From positions 62,001-126,000 of the forward strand of contig JADNRY010000009.1 in assembly GCA_015501585.1 (NCBI GenBank): a stretch of 64,000 nucleotides of DNA. The letters run 5' to 3'. A model generated the notes under the pieces. It was given only the letters and a program-made list of their open reading frames with translations. It was not told where the DNA came from and made no database searches. Of this stretch, positions 28,200 through 38,898 are shown in pieces (within the stretch, counting starts at the first letter, position 1; every line of letters starts with the position of its first letter). Source of the DNA: Rhodocollybia butyracea. Its lineage: Eukaryota > Basidiomycota > Agaricomycetes > Agaricales > Omphalotaceae. A program made the position numbers and the translations under genes.

Positions 28200-29077
28200 C
28201 TTGAGTTTCGAAAAAAAACACTGTGGGTTTTATAAATCCTCGAGGCAACGGAGCTTGAATTTGTGATTTATATAAGCGCTTTGAAAAAAAGAGTCATAGT
28301 GGATGTGGCGAGCCGCATATACCCAGTACAAGATTTTTTGGACTGCCATAAGTTTCCGTCCAAATTCCTGTAATCTTGCAACTCAAAGGTCATAATTTTC
28401 AAACACGGAAATTACCTGGTACCGTTCAGTACTGCTCACTATAGTTGCGTAGATGTCGGCGCGTTCTGAGTCCTACAAGGAACATAGGAATATCAGACGG
28501 GCGCCAAACTTGCTGTAAAAAGAAACAAGCATCAAAGAAGCCCAGCTTACCTTGTTTGTATGATCCTTTATTTGTATGAAATTGCAGCCTATTGTCATCG
28601 ATAAGTATGATGAGCGTTATTTGCATGCAGGACATCCTTTATGTTTTTCCTGACTTCATTTCTGATGCTTCGTGTTTACCGTGGGTGAGGGCCTTGTGAA
28701 GCGCGCATGAAAAATATAAATATAAACAGGTTGAGGAGCGGGCCCGCAAAAGTACAGCCATTAGTTCAACACATTGAGAGTCAGAGCTGTAACCTTGCGC
28801 TAGCTGTCCAAAAGGTTTTTCTCATGAGCGAACCGAAGACCGAGGTGATGGGGACTTACAGTCGTACAAGTCAGCTTGCAATATCTTGTCTCTAGCGAGG
28901 CTGAAAACATATGTAGAATCGGATTAGCAGCAGGAATTAAGATACAGAAAAGGTCACCGGGTAACAAACGTGGGTACTCCTAGAAACACGGTGCGAGTAA
29001 ACGTTTCATCATCATCATAAGTACTCCCCTGGCTCAACCTAACACACTTGGCTCTGAACGACTTGAAATGCTCCAGT
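28200..29077. other. Intergenic, no gene recognised
   Basis: About 880 bases upstream of the ABC gene and downstream of the C2 gene. Short frames at 28426-28635 and 28707-28895 show no domain. No repeat or RNA gene was recognised. Confidence 0.4.
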
Positions 29078-30578
29078 TTAATCTGTTTTTACACCACGAT
29101 ATTTTTGTTCATAATCTCGACACGCATCCACACTGTTCTTCAATTCCTCGTCCTCCCTGTCTAGAGCCAGTACCCCCAATCCAGGAAAATTTCGGTCAAT
29201 AAGTGCTTTCAGAGTCGGCAGCATTGCCTTGTCTGGAGAATATGTGCCAGAATTATTGTCGATTAGCACCTCCCAGTTGACTGAGGCATCGGGCATGGAG
29301 TCATCGAAACCTTGCCAGCCGCACCAAGAGCCATCTTTCGCACGCGGTCGTAAATGTAATTCACCAGAATAGCGAACTTGCTCAGCACAGTTGGCATGGA
29401 GAGCATGCTTGGATGCGAAATCGACAAAGAAAGCAGCACCAGTCTCGGAAAAACGGAGGGAGTCGTCTTCGCCGGATATGATGTATGTATACACAGCAGG
29501 CTTAATGCGGTGAGTAACGAGGCTCTCCTTTGTGGGAACTACTGTTGTATCAACCTCCTCCTTAGTTTCCAGCTGGTCCTTGTCCGGATTAGATGGGCGT
29601 TCGTCTTCAAACAGCCTCATCACATCCTCAGCCGACTCAATAATACCGAAACCATTGGACGTACTGCGAGCATAAAGCATCTTGTGGCCAGCATGAATAC
29701 TTGCGCGGATCGTGAGGGACGTTGGTCCTGACCCAAAAATACTCTGTGCTGCTTTGTAGTCGACGTTCCAGTGCTGAAACACGTCCCCAAAGTAGATTGG
29801 GACGCCAACGAGATACATTTTCCATGTAGAGTAAAGACGGGCATCATCGAGATTTGTCAAACGTCCGACTGTTGGAGAAAAATGTCTCGAGTAGCGAATA
29901 GGACCATCGAAAAGGTATCTGGGTTCTGCAGGATCAATAGAGGGCGTTGTTTCAATCTACAAAAGCATTAGTTCCACTATATAGCATTTCGGGTACATCG
30001 TTGTACCTCTAGCCGGAACGTTCCTCTGTCCTTTCGAAACAGGGTCCCTCAATATCACACTCTTTAACCCCTGCGTCTATACTCGTCTTGAACTTGCCAA
30101 TATAGTCATCGTGACGAGGGGCATCAGTGTCCTTATCGAGAACTTTGACAGATAATTCTGATGTTTTCGGAACGTTCTTGACTCTCCAGATTTCGTTCCA
30201 CTCGGGTGTGAGCGATCTGCTCTTCACAGTTGATCTGAAAAAGCTCAAGAACGTCAGATTTGTGCGAAGGTTTATGATGTGAACAAGTATAAACGAACAC
30301 CATCGAAACATTATCGTTAATCTTAGCGACAAAATAGGGATCGGCACTACCCACAACGTCCATCTTTGGAATTCCAGAGGCACTAGTAAACTACCAAGTG
30401 TCAAGTCAAGAAACGCGAAGCTAAACAGAATGTTCACCTTTACTGTTACATCGACACAAGGATCATTTAACTTGACATCTTTGTCCTTTTTGACTCTGGC
30501 AAGATCATGGGCGCCTTCATGAATATGACTTTTCGCCTTGTGTACAGCGTCAACTACTTTGTTGACAAAATCGGTCAT
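29078..30578 (-). CDS. C2-domain protein of fungal type with unrecognised C-terminal domain
   Basis: Calcium- or lipid-binding C2 domain near the N-terminus, followed by a long C-terminal region. The ATG at 30578 gives MTDFVNKVVDAVHKAKSH. After an amphipathic N-terminus the C2 blocks read VDVTVK, MDVVGSADPYFVAKINDN, STVKSRSLTPEWNEIWRV and LSVKVLDKDTDAPRHDDYIG, with aspartates in the expected loop positions (DVVGSADPY and DKDTDAPRHDD). After an intron near 29960-30010 the remaining exon (about 290 codons) starts RYLFDGPIRYSRHFSPTVG and includes ARLYSTWKMYLVGVPIYFG and a stretch ending KYRGVKTD. This tail recurs, to my knowledge, with C2 domains in other mushrooms, but I cannot name it. The frame is intact. 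Membrane association through C2 is likely; the specific role is unknown. Confidence 0.85.
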
Positions 30579-31644
30579 GAAGATAGACGAAAGTAGGTAG
30601 AAATGATGAAATGGGAAACGGTGACGCTGCATCAACGCTGCATCACGAGCTCAAGAGCTCCACAAAAAATAATCTACTTAAAGTTACAAAAACTTGAAAA
30701 AGCAACAAAAAGTTGCACATGTGTACATATGTGTACTACAAGGGAAAATTAATGCAGGATAATTATGGAATTACATTTGACACCGTCAAAGTGGTTCTGG
30801 TGTTGGACGTTGGCGAGAGATGAGTAATAGGTGAGCGCTAATGGTCATGTGCTGTGACGCAGGCGCGTCGCGGACTCGCGTTCTTTTTTGAACTGGCCAA
30901 GCACTGTCCGAGGGATAATGGTAGAAATACTCTACGATATACGTATATGATGAACTTAAAAAGGTTGATCAGCTGGTCAAGGTAAAGCCATACCGATTTA
31001 CGCGGTTCAGGTAGGCTTTGGGTAGGCTCAAGGCAGGCTCTGGCAGGCTCAAGTGAGTATTTGAGTATTAACGTTATAACCTATCCGTGCAGTCAACAAA
31101 CTTTGGTTCGTCGGCGTACAACAACAAGCCGGTAATCTTCATGATTCGCTGGCCAGACCCGAATCTCACTCACACTCATCTTCGCAGATTCACAGAACTT
31201 TGGCCAAGATACGGGTTTAGTTTCTTGTTTACCGGGAACTTCCACCATTGTGAACTGATGTAGTCATGATCTGGATTCGATCTTGCCGATCCTGAAGATT
31301 GAATATTGAGTACTGAAGTACCTGGGAGACTGAGGCCTGGGCAACGAGAGGTCTCTAATTAGGATTTAGTTGGAGCGACTGTGGTCCGCATTTCATTGAA
31401 CTCTATGGAAAGAGCGGCTTTTGTTACATCGTTCTGGAGATTGGATAGAGATCGGATAAAGATAATGATGCGTTGCAACACATGGGAACACTTCATATGT
31501 TAACGGGAGCTCTCTTTGTACGGATCATTTAGTAGATCGGAGAACTCTTGCTCTACAACCGCATTAGGAAAAGTAAGTAAAAAAAGAGAAAATCAGAGAG
31601 CTCCTACGTGTGTATCAAGGCATCGACGGATTTACAACTCATCA
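30579..31644. other. Intergenic with short imperfect repeat
   Basis: About 1.07 kb upstream of the C2 gene, presumed to contain its promoter. It holds the GGYAGGCT repeat at 31011-31053 (listed separately). No supported gene. Confidence 0.45.
31011..31053. repeat. Four imperfect copies of GGYAGGCT, period about 10-12 bp
   Basis: Four units starting gg/gT-AGGCT or gg-CAGGCT follow each other between 31011 and 31053, separated by 2-4 variable bases. Possible array of binding sites or slippage product; it lies about 430 bp upstream of the C2 gene start. Confidence 0.6.
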
Positions 31645-31920
31645 TTACAACTCATCATCGCCCCTCTTCGTGCGCTGCTTCAGTTCCTGAATATTGACAC
31701 CAGAGATGCCTTGTGAATTCCTGAGTAATGTCAGGATATCGTCTATTGCCTCCGAATCTTTCGATACGCTCACGAGTTGAACATCTTGTAATTGTCCAAC
31801 TTGACCGACGTATGATATAGCAGGATGAACGGCAGTTAGCGAAGAAGGCATACTGAAGAACGGAGAGTTAGGTTCCAAAGTAACGGTAACATAGGTATTC
31901 AAGTTGTAATTGAGGGCCAT
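31645..31920 (-). CDS. Small 91-residue protein, unrecognised
   Basis: Intronless frame starting at ATG 31920 (MALNYNLNTYVTVTLEPNSP) and ending TKRGDDEL before the stop at 31645. The middle reads AISYVGQVGQLQDVQLVSVS, which has the look of a compact conserved domain, and the C-terminus is polar (VNIQELKQRTKRGDDEL). The final DDEL resembles an ER-retrieval signal, but there is no signal peptide, so this is probably chance. A longer in-frame extension upstream to 32064 is less likely. Function unknown. Confidence 0.5.
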   Translation of the reverse strand: MALNYNLNTYVTVTLEPNSPFFSMPSSLTAVHPAISYVGQVGQLQDVQLVSVSKDSEAIDDILTLLRNSQGISGVNIQELKQRTKRGDDEL

Positions 31921-34372
31921 GGTGGTGAAGGAGAAGGAGAAGGCACACTGGATCACAAATCTAATCTCACTTGCCGAAATTGAGCCCCATTTGCATGGGC
32001 GTTTAATTCTTGCGTACCAACCACCACTTGGATTTTCTCTTGCCCCTCTTCCTCGGCGGATCACTTCAGTAAATACAAACTACCTCTACGTACAGGAGTC
32101 TCTCGATTGCTCGAGCGTCTAGCCTCGTCTGGACAGGTTTCCTGTTAAAACTGTTTTCTGATATACCATTCAAATAGCTATATATCGCCGAAAGGTGCGA
32201 TTCGGACCCTGGATGAGGAGAATTGAAGCAAGTAAGTACAGTCAGCCAACACGTTAGAACCTGTTAGACGGAATCTTACTTGCTGAGGTAGCAACACAGC
32301 TATCCGGTATATCTGAGGGAACCCGTATATCGGGTCCAAGTTCAGCTTTGAGTTTAAAATTAGCTTCGTTATTTAGTGTCTTGCAATTGTGGTCCCGGCC
32401 CAACTCGAATAGTGTGTCATCTACAGTTACAGCTGCACGACCAAAGCACTTATCTCTTTTCTAGTGCGTGCAGTTTGCATTGCTTTGCCTCCCGGCGATA
32501 TTCTCTTCTTGGAGATGCAGTTACTTAACACACTTTCAGACAAGAATGCCAGAGTACCTCCGTGTTATAATCCTTTCAGTAAGCTTCAAGTGTGAACGGT
32601 CAAGGAGTCATTGAATTCATCCTTACCTGCTTTTCTGTCTGTCATAAATCAGAAGGAACTTGAAGGAAACCAATTGAGGAACATCGTGCTACACACAATG
32701 TGCCACAGACGCCATATGCAAATGCCCACCACAACTACAACGGGAGCCCCGCCATCCGAGCCCATTCAACACGGCGGGCCACGTCTCACGTCTTTGTCTG
32801 TGCATAGCATGCTATTTACGGCAATGGCTCAAAGATCTCCCTCTTCGGATTCCCATGATTCTTGTCTCATTAAGGTATGTCAAAGCTGTCGATATCGGCA
32901 CTTACTGAATACTTCGCACCATGGAATTCAAGTATTTTTGCTAGTTATCGTACGTGGCTCACATACTGGACGGTTAACTACACCTGGAAGCTAGCTTCGA
33001 CAAGAAGTGTTTGTATTTGATTTGTATAAGATTTAACCAGCTAACGGGAGTATTTGCAGTTCGGCGGTGACTTTGTTGCCCTCGCACCAAGATCAAAAGA
33101 ATTGAAGAGATTTTTGTTGTTGTTTCCAGTGTATGCGGGATCTCAGGAAACCACAGAATTTAGCGGAACGAAAGGGAATTGGTTTACACCCCTACAGTGA
33201 ACGGTCCTGCAAGTTGATATTCTTTCTGTTTTCCGATGTGTGCCAATTAATTTCAAGTTTCCAGTTTCCGTAGTCAAGGCCTTAATTCCGAGGTTTTTAT
33301 TTTCTTACTAGTAGCACCTAGTAGTAAGTATGTAAAATAATATGGCATTGTTTCTCGACTCTAATGTACGAAGTCCGGACCCGGAAATCGGTCGGCTGGT
33401 TACAGTCATCACTATCAACGAGAAAGTTTGGAACTTAGAGTCATTAAATCCTCTCGCACAGTAGGTACAAAAATCTCGCTGTTAAAACCTTACTCTTGCG
33501 TTCAAGCGTTCTAGAACTAAACCGCCTTTGTAATTTGGTTGTCTTCTAAACAAATCAACCTCCCCCCAAAAAAAAATCACTACAGAGCTGATTCGTTCGT
33601 CTACTTGTGTCATAGATCGAGAAAAAATCGTCGGGAGGGTTGAGACTAACATCTATTCATACCATCTTGGATTCACGCTGGTGTCACTCGCAGCCTCCAG
33701 GAACAAGATGATCTATGCTCTACACAAGCTCCAGTTCGTGTCCACCATTGCTTAGTGACGACCTACCAAAACCAAACACTCCTTTGTCGTAGTATGTCGC
33801 TGCTGTTCAAGCTACTATAACCTGGTGGAGCTACCTTTGAAAGAACACGTGTTTCGCCGATTTCGTATTTGATGCACCCACCGATAGCACCTATGAAGAG
33901 AATGAGAATGGAACGGGCTTACCGGATGTGAAAATTCAGATAGCAAGTTTACCTTGGTGTGAGAGAGAGGATAAGTTTGGGCCCAATGAAATCTTGGGTA
34001 TACCATGGCAATCTGTGTGGAGTATCTAGTATGAGAGGCACGGGTAATAAGGATGAAGTCCGAAATTCTTCCTTCCCCAAAGGCGAATCACCTCCTATTC
34101 TGAAAGTAAAAGCACATTTCCTTGTTCGTACAATTGACGCATGTATGTAGTCACGTAACTGAAAATATATGAACACTCTATGTAAACTCGATAAAACTGG
34201 GTATAATATCATCGCAATAGCTGGGGAAGATGTAAACAAAGCCCCTCATGGCCACTGGTATATAATTAGACATTGTTTGCCTTTCCTGTGTTTGAGAGGT
34301 AACATAGAAAAGCCGCCGGAATCCACCTAAGTTTCATCATGAAAGTACGTGAACGGCGTTTGTCTCTATGTT
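31921..34372. other. 2.45-kb stretch without a recognised gene
   Basis: Longest gene-poor stretch in the window. Frames at 32611-32994 (plus) and 33949-34239 (minus) have no recognisable domain and no splice pattern that joins them. A CTAGTA-rich segment lies around 33307-33320. No inverted terminal repeats, tRNA or transposase remnants could be recognised by eye. It could hold a lineage-specific gene or an old repeat. Confidence 0.4.
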
Positions 34373-36120
34373 TTAATGTGCGGGAAGACCCGCGCCCTTC
34401 CTGAGTGTGTTCGAAATGAAGTCAGCCATTGCCGAGTTATCAGCTGGTGGAGGGATTGGAGTAAGTTTGTGTTCTCGTCCGCGAGCCTGCATATACATCA
34501 TTGAGAAATGGGGAAGAGACGGAGATGGGTTCAAATCTTTACCATGACAAAGCGCGGCATGAAAAAAGCCTCAATACTTTCAAGCGGATTTCCTGCAAAT
34601 GCGACCACATCGGCAGAATAACCAGGAAGAAGTTTTCCCGTGACAGAAGACAATCCACAGACTTCACTGGCCCTGTCAGTCGCTGATGCAATGATTTCTC
34701 TCAATGTATAGCCAGCCTCAAGAAGAACAGAGAGGCCATCAGCGTATCTCTCAAACGGACACAAGCCTATGATTTTGGACGATCGGAGTGAGAGATTGCC
34801 CTCCAAAGAGGAGTTAGTATACGCACCAATCCCATTGTCGGTACCGACAACCATTCGAACGCCATGTTCACGCAACCTAGTAAGGTTTTTCAAAACATGC
34901 TCGCGGGCATCCCAAGGACAGAAGTAGTCCTTCTCTAAACAGGCAGTATTCATTGTCGGACATACGGCGACTTTTCGTGCGACGAGTTTCTTGGCAATCT
35001 CGTCATCGAACTTTGTTCCGCCCTCTGTATAGAATATATGAAAGACCGCACGACATAACGCTGATATGTAGGTACGACGCTTACCTACACTCCAAGCACA
35101 ATGCTCTATGCAGTCAAAGCCCGCATCGATAGCCCGTTCGATTCCCTCGGTTCCAGTGGCATGAGTTGTGGTAGGAACTCGCGCCTCTTTGGCTACCTCT
35201 ACGATGGCGCTTAGCTCTTCGATGGAGTAACGCGCCTTATCAGGTGAGGAGCCGGGGGTAAGGAACCCTCCTACAATACACTCAAAGGTAAGATCCAAGT
35301 ACGACGGATATTTATATATGTGGGTCGAGTACTGACCGGTGGACATAACCTTGATCACATCGACTCCCTGGTACCGGATGGTCAATAAAGCTTATCTAGA
35401 GCCGAAGGGAGATCAATGGCTTACTTCCTGCACTCTTTTCTTGGCTTCCTTGCGGCACTCTTCGACACCTTCAATAACAAAATTTGAGTAAAACTCGACC
35501 AAGACATGATGCCAACTTCACCTGAAGCGATACCGCCCCATGAGCACGCATGTCCATCTGGTACAGTAATCGGCGCATTGGCACTCAAGAGTCTTTCAAT
35601 GTAGGAGTAGTAGTAAGACAAGATTGAAATGAAAGAGATACTAGTACATATACATACCGTGGGCCTGGAACTAATCCAGTTTTGATACGTTCTCTCAACG
35701 TTGTTGAAGATGTGCCGGGGGCCCCAAGATCCCTAATCGTTGTCACACCGGCATCGAGGACTTTGAGAAGGTTCGTTTGCATTCGGTCATACAGTTGTGC
35801 CTCTCCAAGAGCCATATTATCTGTAGTCGCAAACGCAGTGGGATCCATCGAAATATGAACGTGGCAATCGAAAAGCCTGAAATAATGAAACATGAGCAAC
35901 GACACACCACGAAAGGTGACATAACAAAAACCTACCCAGGCATTAGCGTAACATCCCCCAGGTCCAAAATTTCGGTGTTCGCTGGTAAGATAGGTTGGAT
36001 CGTGGACCAAGGTCCCGACGCAGATATCACATCGCCTTGTACAACCACGGCCCCATTTTGAATGATTTCAGAACCACTTGAAATAAGAAGACGAGCAGCT
36101 CGGAGGGTAGTGACGACCAT
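34373..36120 (-). CDS. Metal-dependent amidohydrolase (imidazolonepropionase/prolidase-like)
   Basis: Zinc-type amidohydrolase-superfamily enzyme. The ATG at 36120 gives [20 protein letters not shown]. After spliced exon joins the metal-site motifs appear in order: [10 protein letters not shown] (H-x-H on strand 1), [21 protein letters not shown] (carboxylated Lys candidate), [12 protein letters not shown] (His), [10 protein letters not shown] (His) and [12 protein letters not shown] (catalytic Asp). The C-terminal beta-sandwich part reads [20 protein letters not shown] and, after a last intron, ends [15 protein letters not shown]. The stop is at 34373-34375. The frame is intact with about six introns. 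It resembles the prolidase/imidazolonepropionase-like group common in fungi; members hydrolyse amide, dipeptide or lactam substrates. No signal peptide, so cytosolic. The natural substrate is unknown. Confidence 0.92.
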
Positions 36121-36982
36121 GCTTGATTAGAGATTCATGTATCTCAACGATGAGTGGATTTTATATTTTTTTCTTGCGGAGGTATCTACGGCATCTTATC
36201 ATCAGTAAATATGTGATGCAGTGAAGAGATCTTGGTGAGTACCTGTGAGGATTGTGTATGCTGAGTGGTTGTGTTGGGTTGTGTTGTATGTTTCTCGGAG
36301 GAGGTATTTTCGGTATTTGAGAATGAGCATTCTTGAGAAAAAAACATGAATAATTTTGCAAGGATGTACTTACTCGTATAGCATGCGAGACGATTGCCTT
36401 GGCTACAATTATAGGTGTGTAATCTTTTTAGTCTCAGCGAAGGGATCTTCAGAGCGGCCTGGTCTGCCTTTCCACATATGTATATCCATACATATGTGGA
36501 AAGGCAAAAAGTACAGCAGGGCTACCTTGAACCTGCCTTGTATCGACCACAGTCAAAGAGTTCAGGGAAAGCTCAAAATCGATCAGTTTCAGACGATGCA
36601 GAATAAGTTTCAAAGTGAAAAACCTGCTACCCAAATTTCAAACTTCTGCAGTTCCAGTCTGTCTGTGCAACTCTGTTTTGATGACCATACGTTTTCCATT
36701 CATTAGCATCGGTCTCTGTGGAGAACGAAGCAAGAAAAGTACAGGGTTAGCTAACTAAGATCGTCTGAGTTTGAAATCCTCGGGCCGTTCAACCCGTCGC
36801 ACGGTTTGCTTGACGGAAGTCTTGGAAGTTGGAACACAGCTAAACAGAAACTCGAGAACACCGTCCAGTGTCCACAGATCTTTACAGGAACCCCCAAGCA
36901 TGAAATCAAACGCGCCTTGTGATCATCTTCTCCTGGCCACTACAATTCTCACACACTTTTACATCTTCCCGTGAAAGCGACG
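36121..36982. other. Divergent intergenic region between amidohydrolase and ADH copy 1
   Basis: 862 bp between divergently transcribed genes. It contains a perfect inverted repeat at 36465-36506 and, from about 36659, the upstream part of the tandem duplication, including a conserved segment shared with the promoter of ADH copy 2. Confidence 0.55.
36465..36506. repeat. Perfect inverted repeat, 19-bp arms, 4-nt loop
   Basis: Left arm tgcctttccacatatgtat (36465-36483) and right arm atacatatgtggaaaggca (36488-36506) are exact reverse complements with the 4-base spacer atcc between them. DNA or transcript could form a strong hairpin. It lies in the gap between two divergent genes, about 345 bp from the amidohydrolase start and 480 bp from ADH copy 1. 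It could be a MITE remnant, a cruciform or regulator site, or a small hairpin RNA. Confidence 0.9.
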
Positions 36983-38592
36983 ATGGCTAGCACTCGGACC
37001 TTAAACATATCATCGCGAGAAGAGATGGACGCTTATCGATGGTTCCCTAACGCACAAACTCTAACATACGCTAAGGTTGCAGTTCCCCAACCTGCACACG
37101 ATGAAGGTTCGGTACTGTTCTCATAATGTGCTCTACTTACAATTGCTGGACTAGTCCTGGTCAAAGTTCTTGCTGCTGGGATGTGCCATTCAGATATGTT
37201 ATATTACGATGAGTCGTTCAAACACACAAACACAAAGCCGTACGCACTCCGCCTCCTCATAGATTATATCCCAGCTCAATCTTACACTCAGGTTTACAAT
37301 GGGTCATGAAGGTAGATGCTACCGACATTACCCTACTTCCATCCTTTAAATCATATATTCGTATCGTTTTCAGGAGCCGGCGAACTGGTCGCTCTCGGCG
37401 AATCCGTTCCTTCCATGTTTCCTGAATTGCGTCTGAACCAATACGTTGTCATTCATTCCAGAAATGCCTGCTATCTTCCCGACTGTCCCCACTGCTCTAT
37501 CGGTGCAGACAATCACTGCAGACGCCACTTACCTTGCGGACTTGGAATTGATGGCTCTTATGCGCCCTATGTGGCTGTTCCTGCGCGAACTATCGTACCG
37601 GTCAATGCTACGACAGAGGTGATTTCCCCACCGGTAGCAGCCGTCTCTACAGACGCAGTGTTAACAAGCTACCATGCGTTAAAGGACTTGAAAGCTGGTG
37701 CAACGGTTTTGATCATTGGAATCGGTGGATTGGGTATGAATGCGATCCAGATTGCGAAGGTGCGTCGATTGGGTTATTGAAATGACGGTCACGCCAACGC
37801 CTATCTCCATTGATGCAGAATCTGAAAAAGGCGAAGACTGTCATCGTCTCAGATACGCGTGATGTAACTTTCCAAGCCGCTCTCAAAGTTGGTGCAGACT
37901 ATGCTGCCAAACCTGAGGATCTAGCCTCCCTAATCTCCTCCAACAATCTCACCGTTGATACTGTTTGTGACTTTGTGGGTATCACAGCTACGTTTCAGTC
38001 CGCTTTGGAACACGTCCGTCCACAAGGAACAATTCTTCTTGTCGGCCTTGGGGCACCTTCAGTATCTCTTCCCCTCTACCCCCTAAGGAGCTCAGTATCA
38101 AGACTAATATATGGGGAACAAAGAAAGAATTGGCAGAGGTGTTGGCAGAGGTGAAGGCTTTGAAGATTACACCTGTCATTGAAACGAGACCTCTATCAAA
38201 GGCGGTAGAAACGTTTGAGGATATGAGAAACAGTAAATTGACTGGGCGAGTGGTACTTATCCCGTAATCTACAGCTTTATAGATAGGTAAAGCATATTAC
38301 ACACTTGATCTGCTCTGGCCAGGGAAGGACCAAAAATAAACCAAGCTTGAGCTTCTTCAGTCACAAAGTCGGTGATGATCAAGGATGCAAAGAGAAGTTA
38401 TATCTTGACCGCGATGACTCCGAGTCTTGAACATTTGAACGCTTGAAGCAGTAATCGATGGAAAGAGGCGTCGAGGTAATTTGGCTGTTCGTTCGTAAAA
38501 GATATCTGAGTCTGACCCTACTACTAGTATCTGCTACTCCCCGTTGTTGTACTTCAAACTTGCTAAAGGTCCAGGAATCTTTATTGATGGAA
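36659..38592 (+). repeat. Tandem duplication, unit A (ADH copy 1 with flanks)
   Basis: From CTGTCTGTGC at 36659 to about 38592 the sequence matches unit B (38651-40460) throughout: upstream flank, whole gene including introns, and downstream flank. The two units differ by substitutions and small indels, most in non-coding parts, so the duplication is recent but not immediate. Confidence 0.88.
36983..38267 (+). pseudogene. Zinc alcohol dehydrogenase (MDR family), copy 1, one-base deletion
   Basis: Medium-chain NAD(P)-dependent alcohol dehydrogenase. The ATG at 36983 gives MASTRTLNISSREEMDAYRW. Spliced blocks are VLVKVLAAGMCHSD (catalytic Cys), FTMGHEGAGELVALGESV (catalytic-zinc His/Glu region), CYLPDCPHCSIGADNHC (four Cys of the structural zinc site), VLIIGIGGLGMNAIQIAK (Rossmann GxGGxG) and VDTVCDFVGITATFQSALEH. 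At 38079-38083 there are five C where copy 2 has six (39985-39990). This shifts the frame after SLPLYP and ends translation about 24 codons later, removing roughly the last 60 residues. Beyond the break the original frame is otherwise preserved to the TAA at 38265-38267. Either a new pseudogene or a homopolymer undercall. Confidence 0.85.
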
Positions 38593-38898
38593 TGGGGAGA
38601 TTCATACGATGAAAAGGCTTCTGATTATGGTTCAATGGCGTAGTGGTTAGCTGTCTGTGCTACTCTGTTTTAATGACTATACGTTTCCATTCATTGATCG
38701 TTTGAAAGACTCGGGCCGTTCAGCCCGTCCCACCTCTTTGCTTGATGGAACGCAACACAACTAAACAGAAACTCGATAACACAATACACAGATCTTTACA
38801 GGAACTCCCAAGCATGAAAATGAACGCGCCTTGTGATCATCTTCTCCTGGCCACTACAATTCTCACACACAATTTTACATTTTCCCTTGAAAGCGACG
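38268..38898. other. Intergenic between the two ADH copies
   Basis: Holds the 3' flank of duplication unit A, a 58-bp non-duplicated spacer (38593-38650) with a tRNA-like fragment, and the 5' flank of unit B. Part of it reads as a short frame at 38458-38643 with no known domain. Confidence 0.5.
38629..38651 (+). other. tRNA-like 5' fragment (A-box) at the duplication junction
   Basis: The 23 bases begin GGTTCAATGGC and end GTAGTGGTTAGC. They match the acceptor 5' strand and D-arm (A-box) of a eukaryotic tRNA, most like tRNA-Gln. No anticodon arm or B-box follows, because the sequence runs directly into duplication unit B. This is a truncated or relic element, not a functional tRNA. Confidence 0.4.

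Noticed and set aside
32611..32994. 127-codon plus-strand frame with a Thr run
   Set aside because: No domain, no splice partner, biased low-complexity segment; not enough support.
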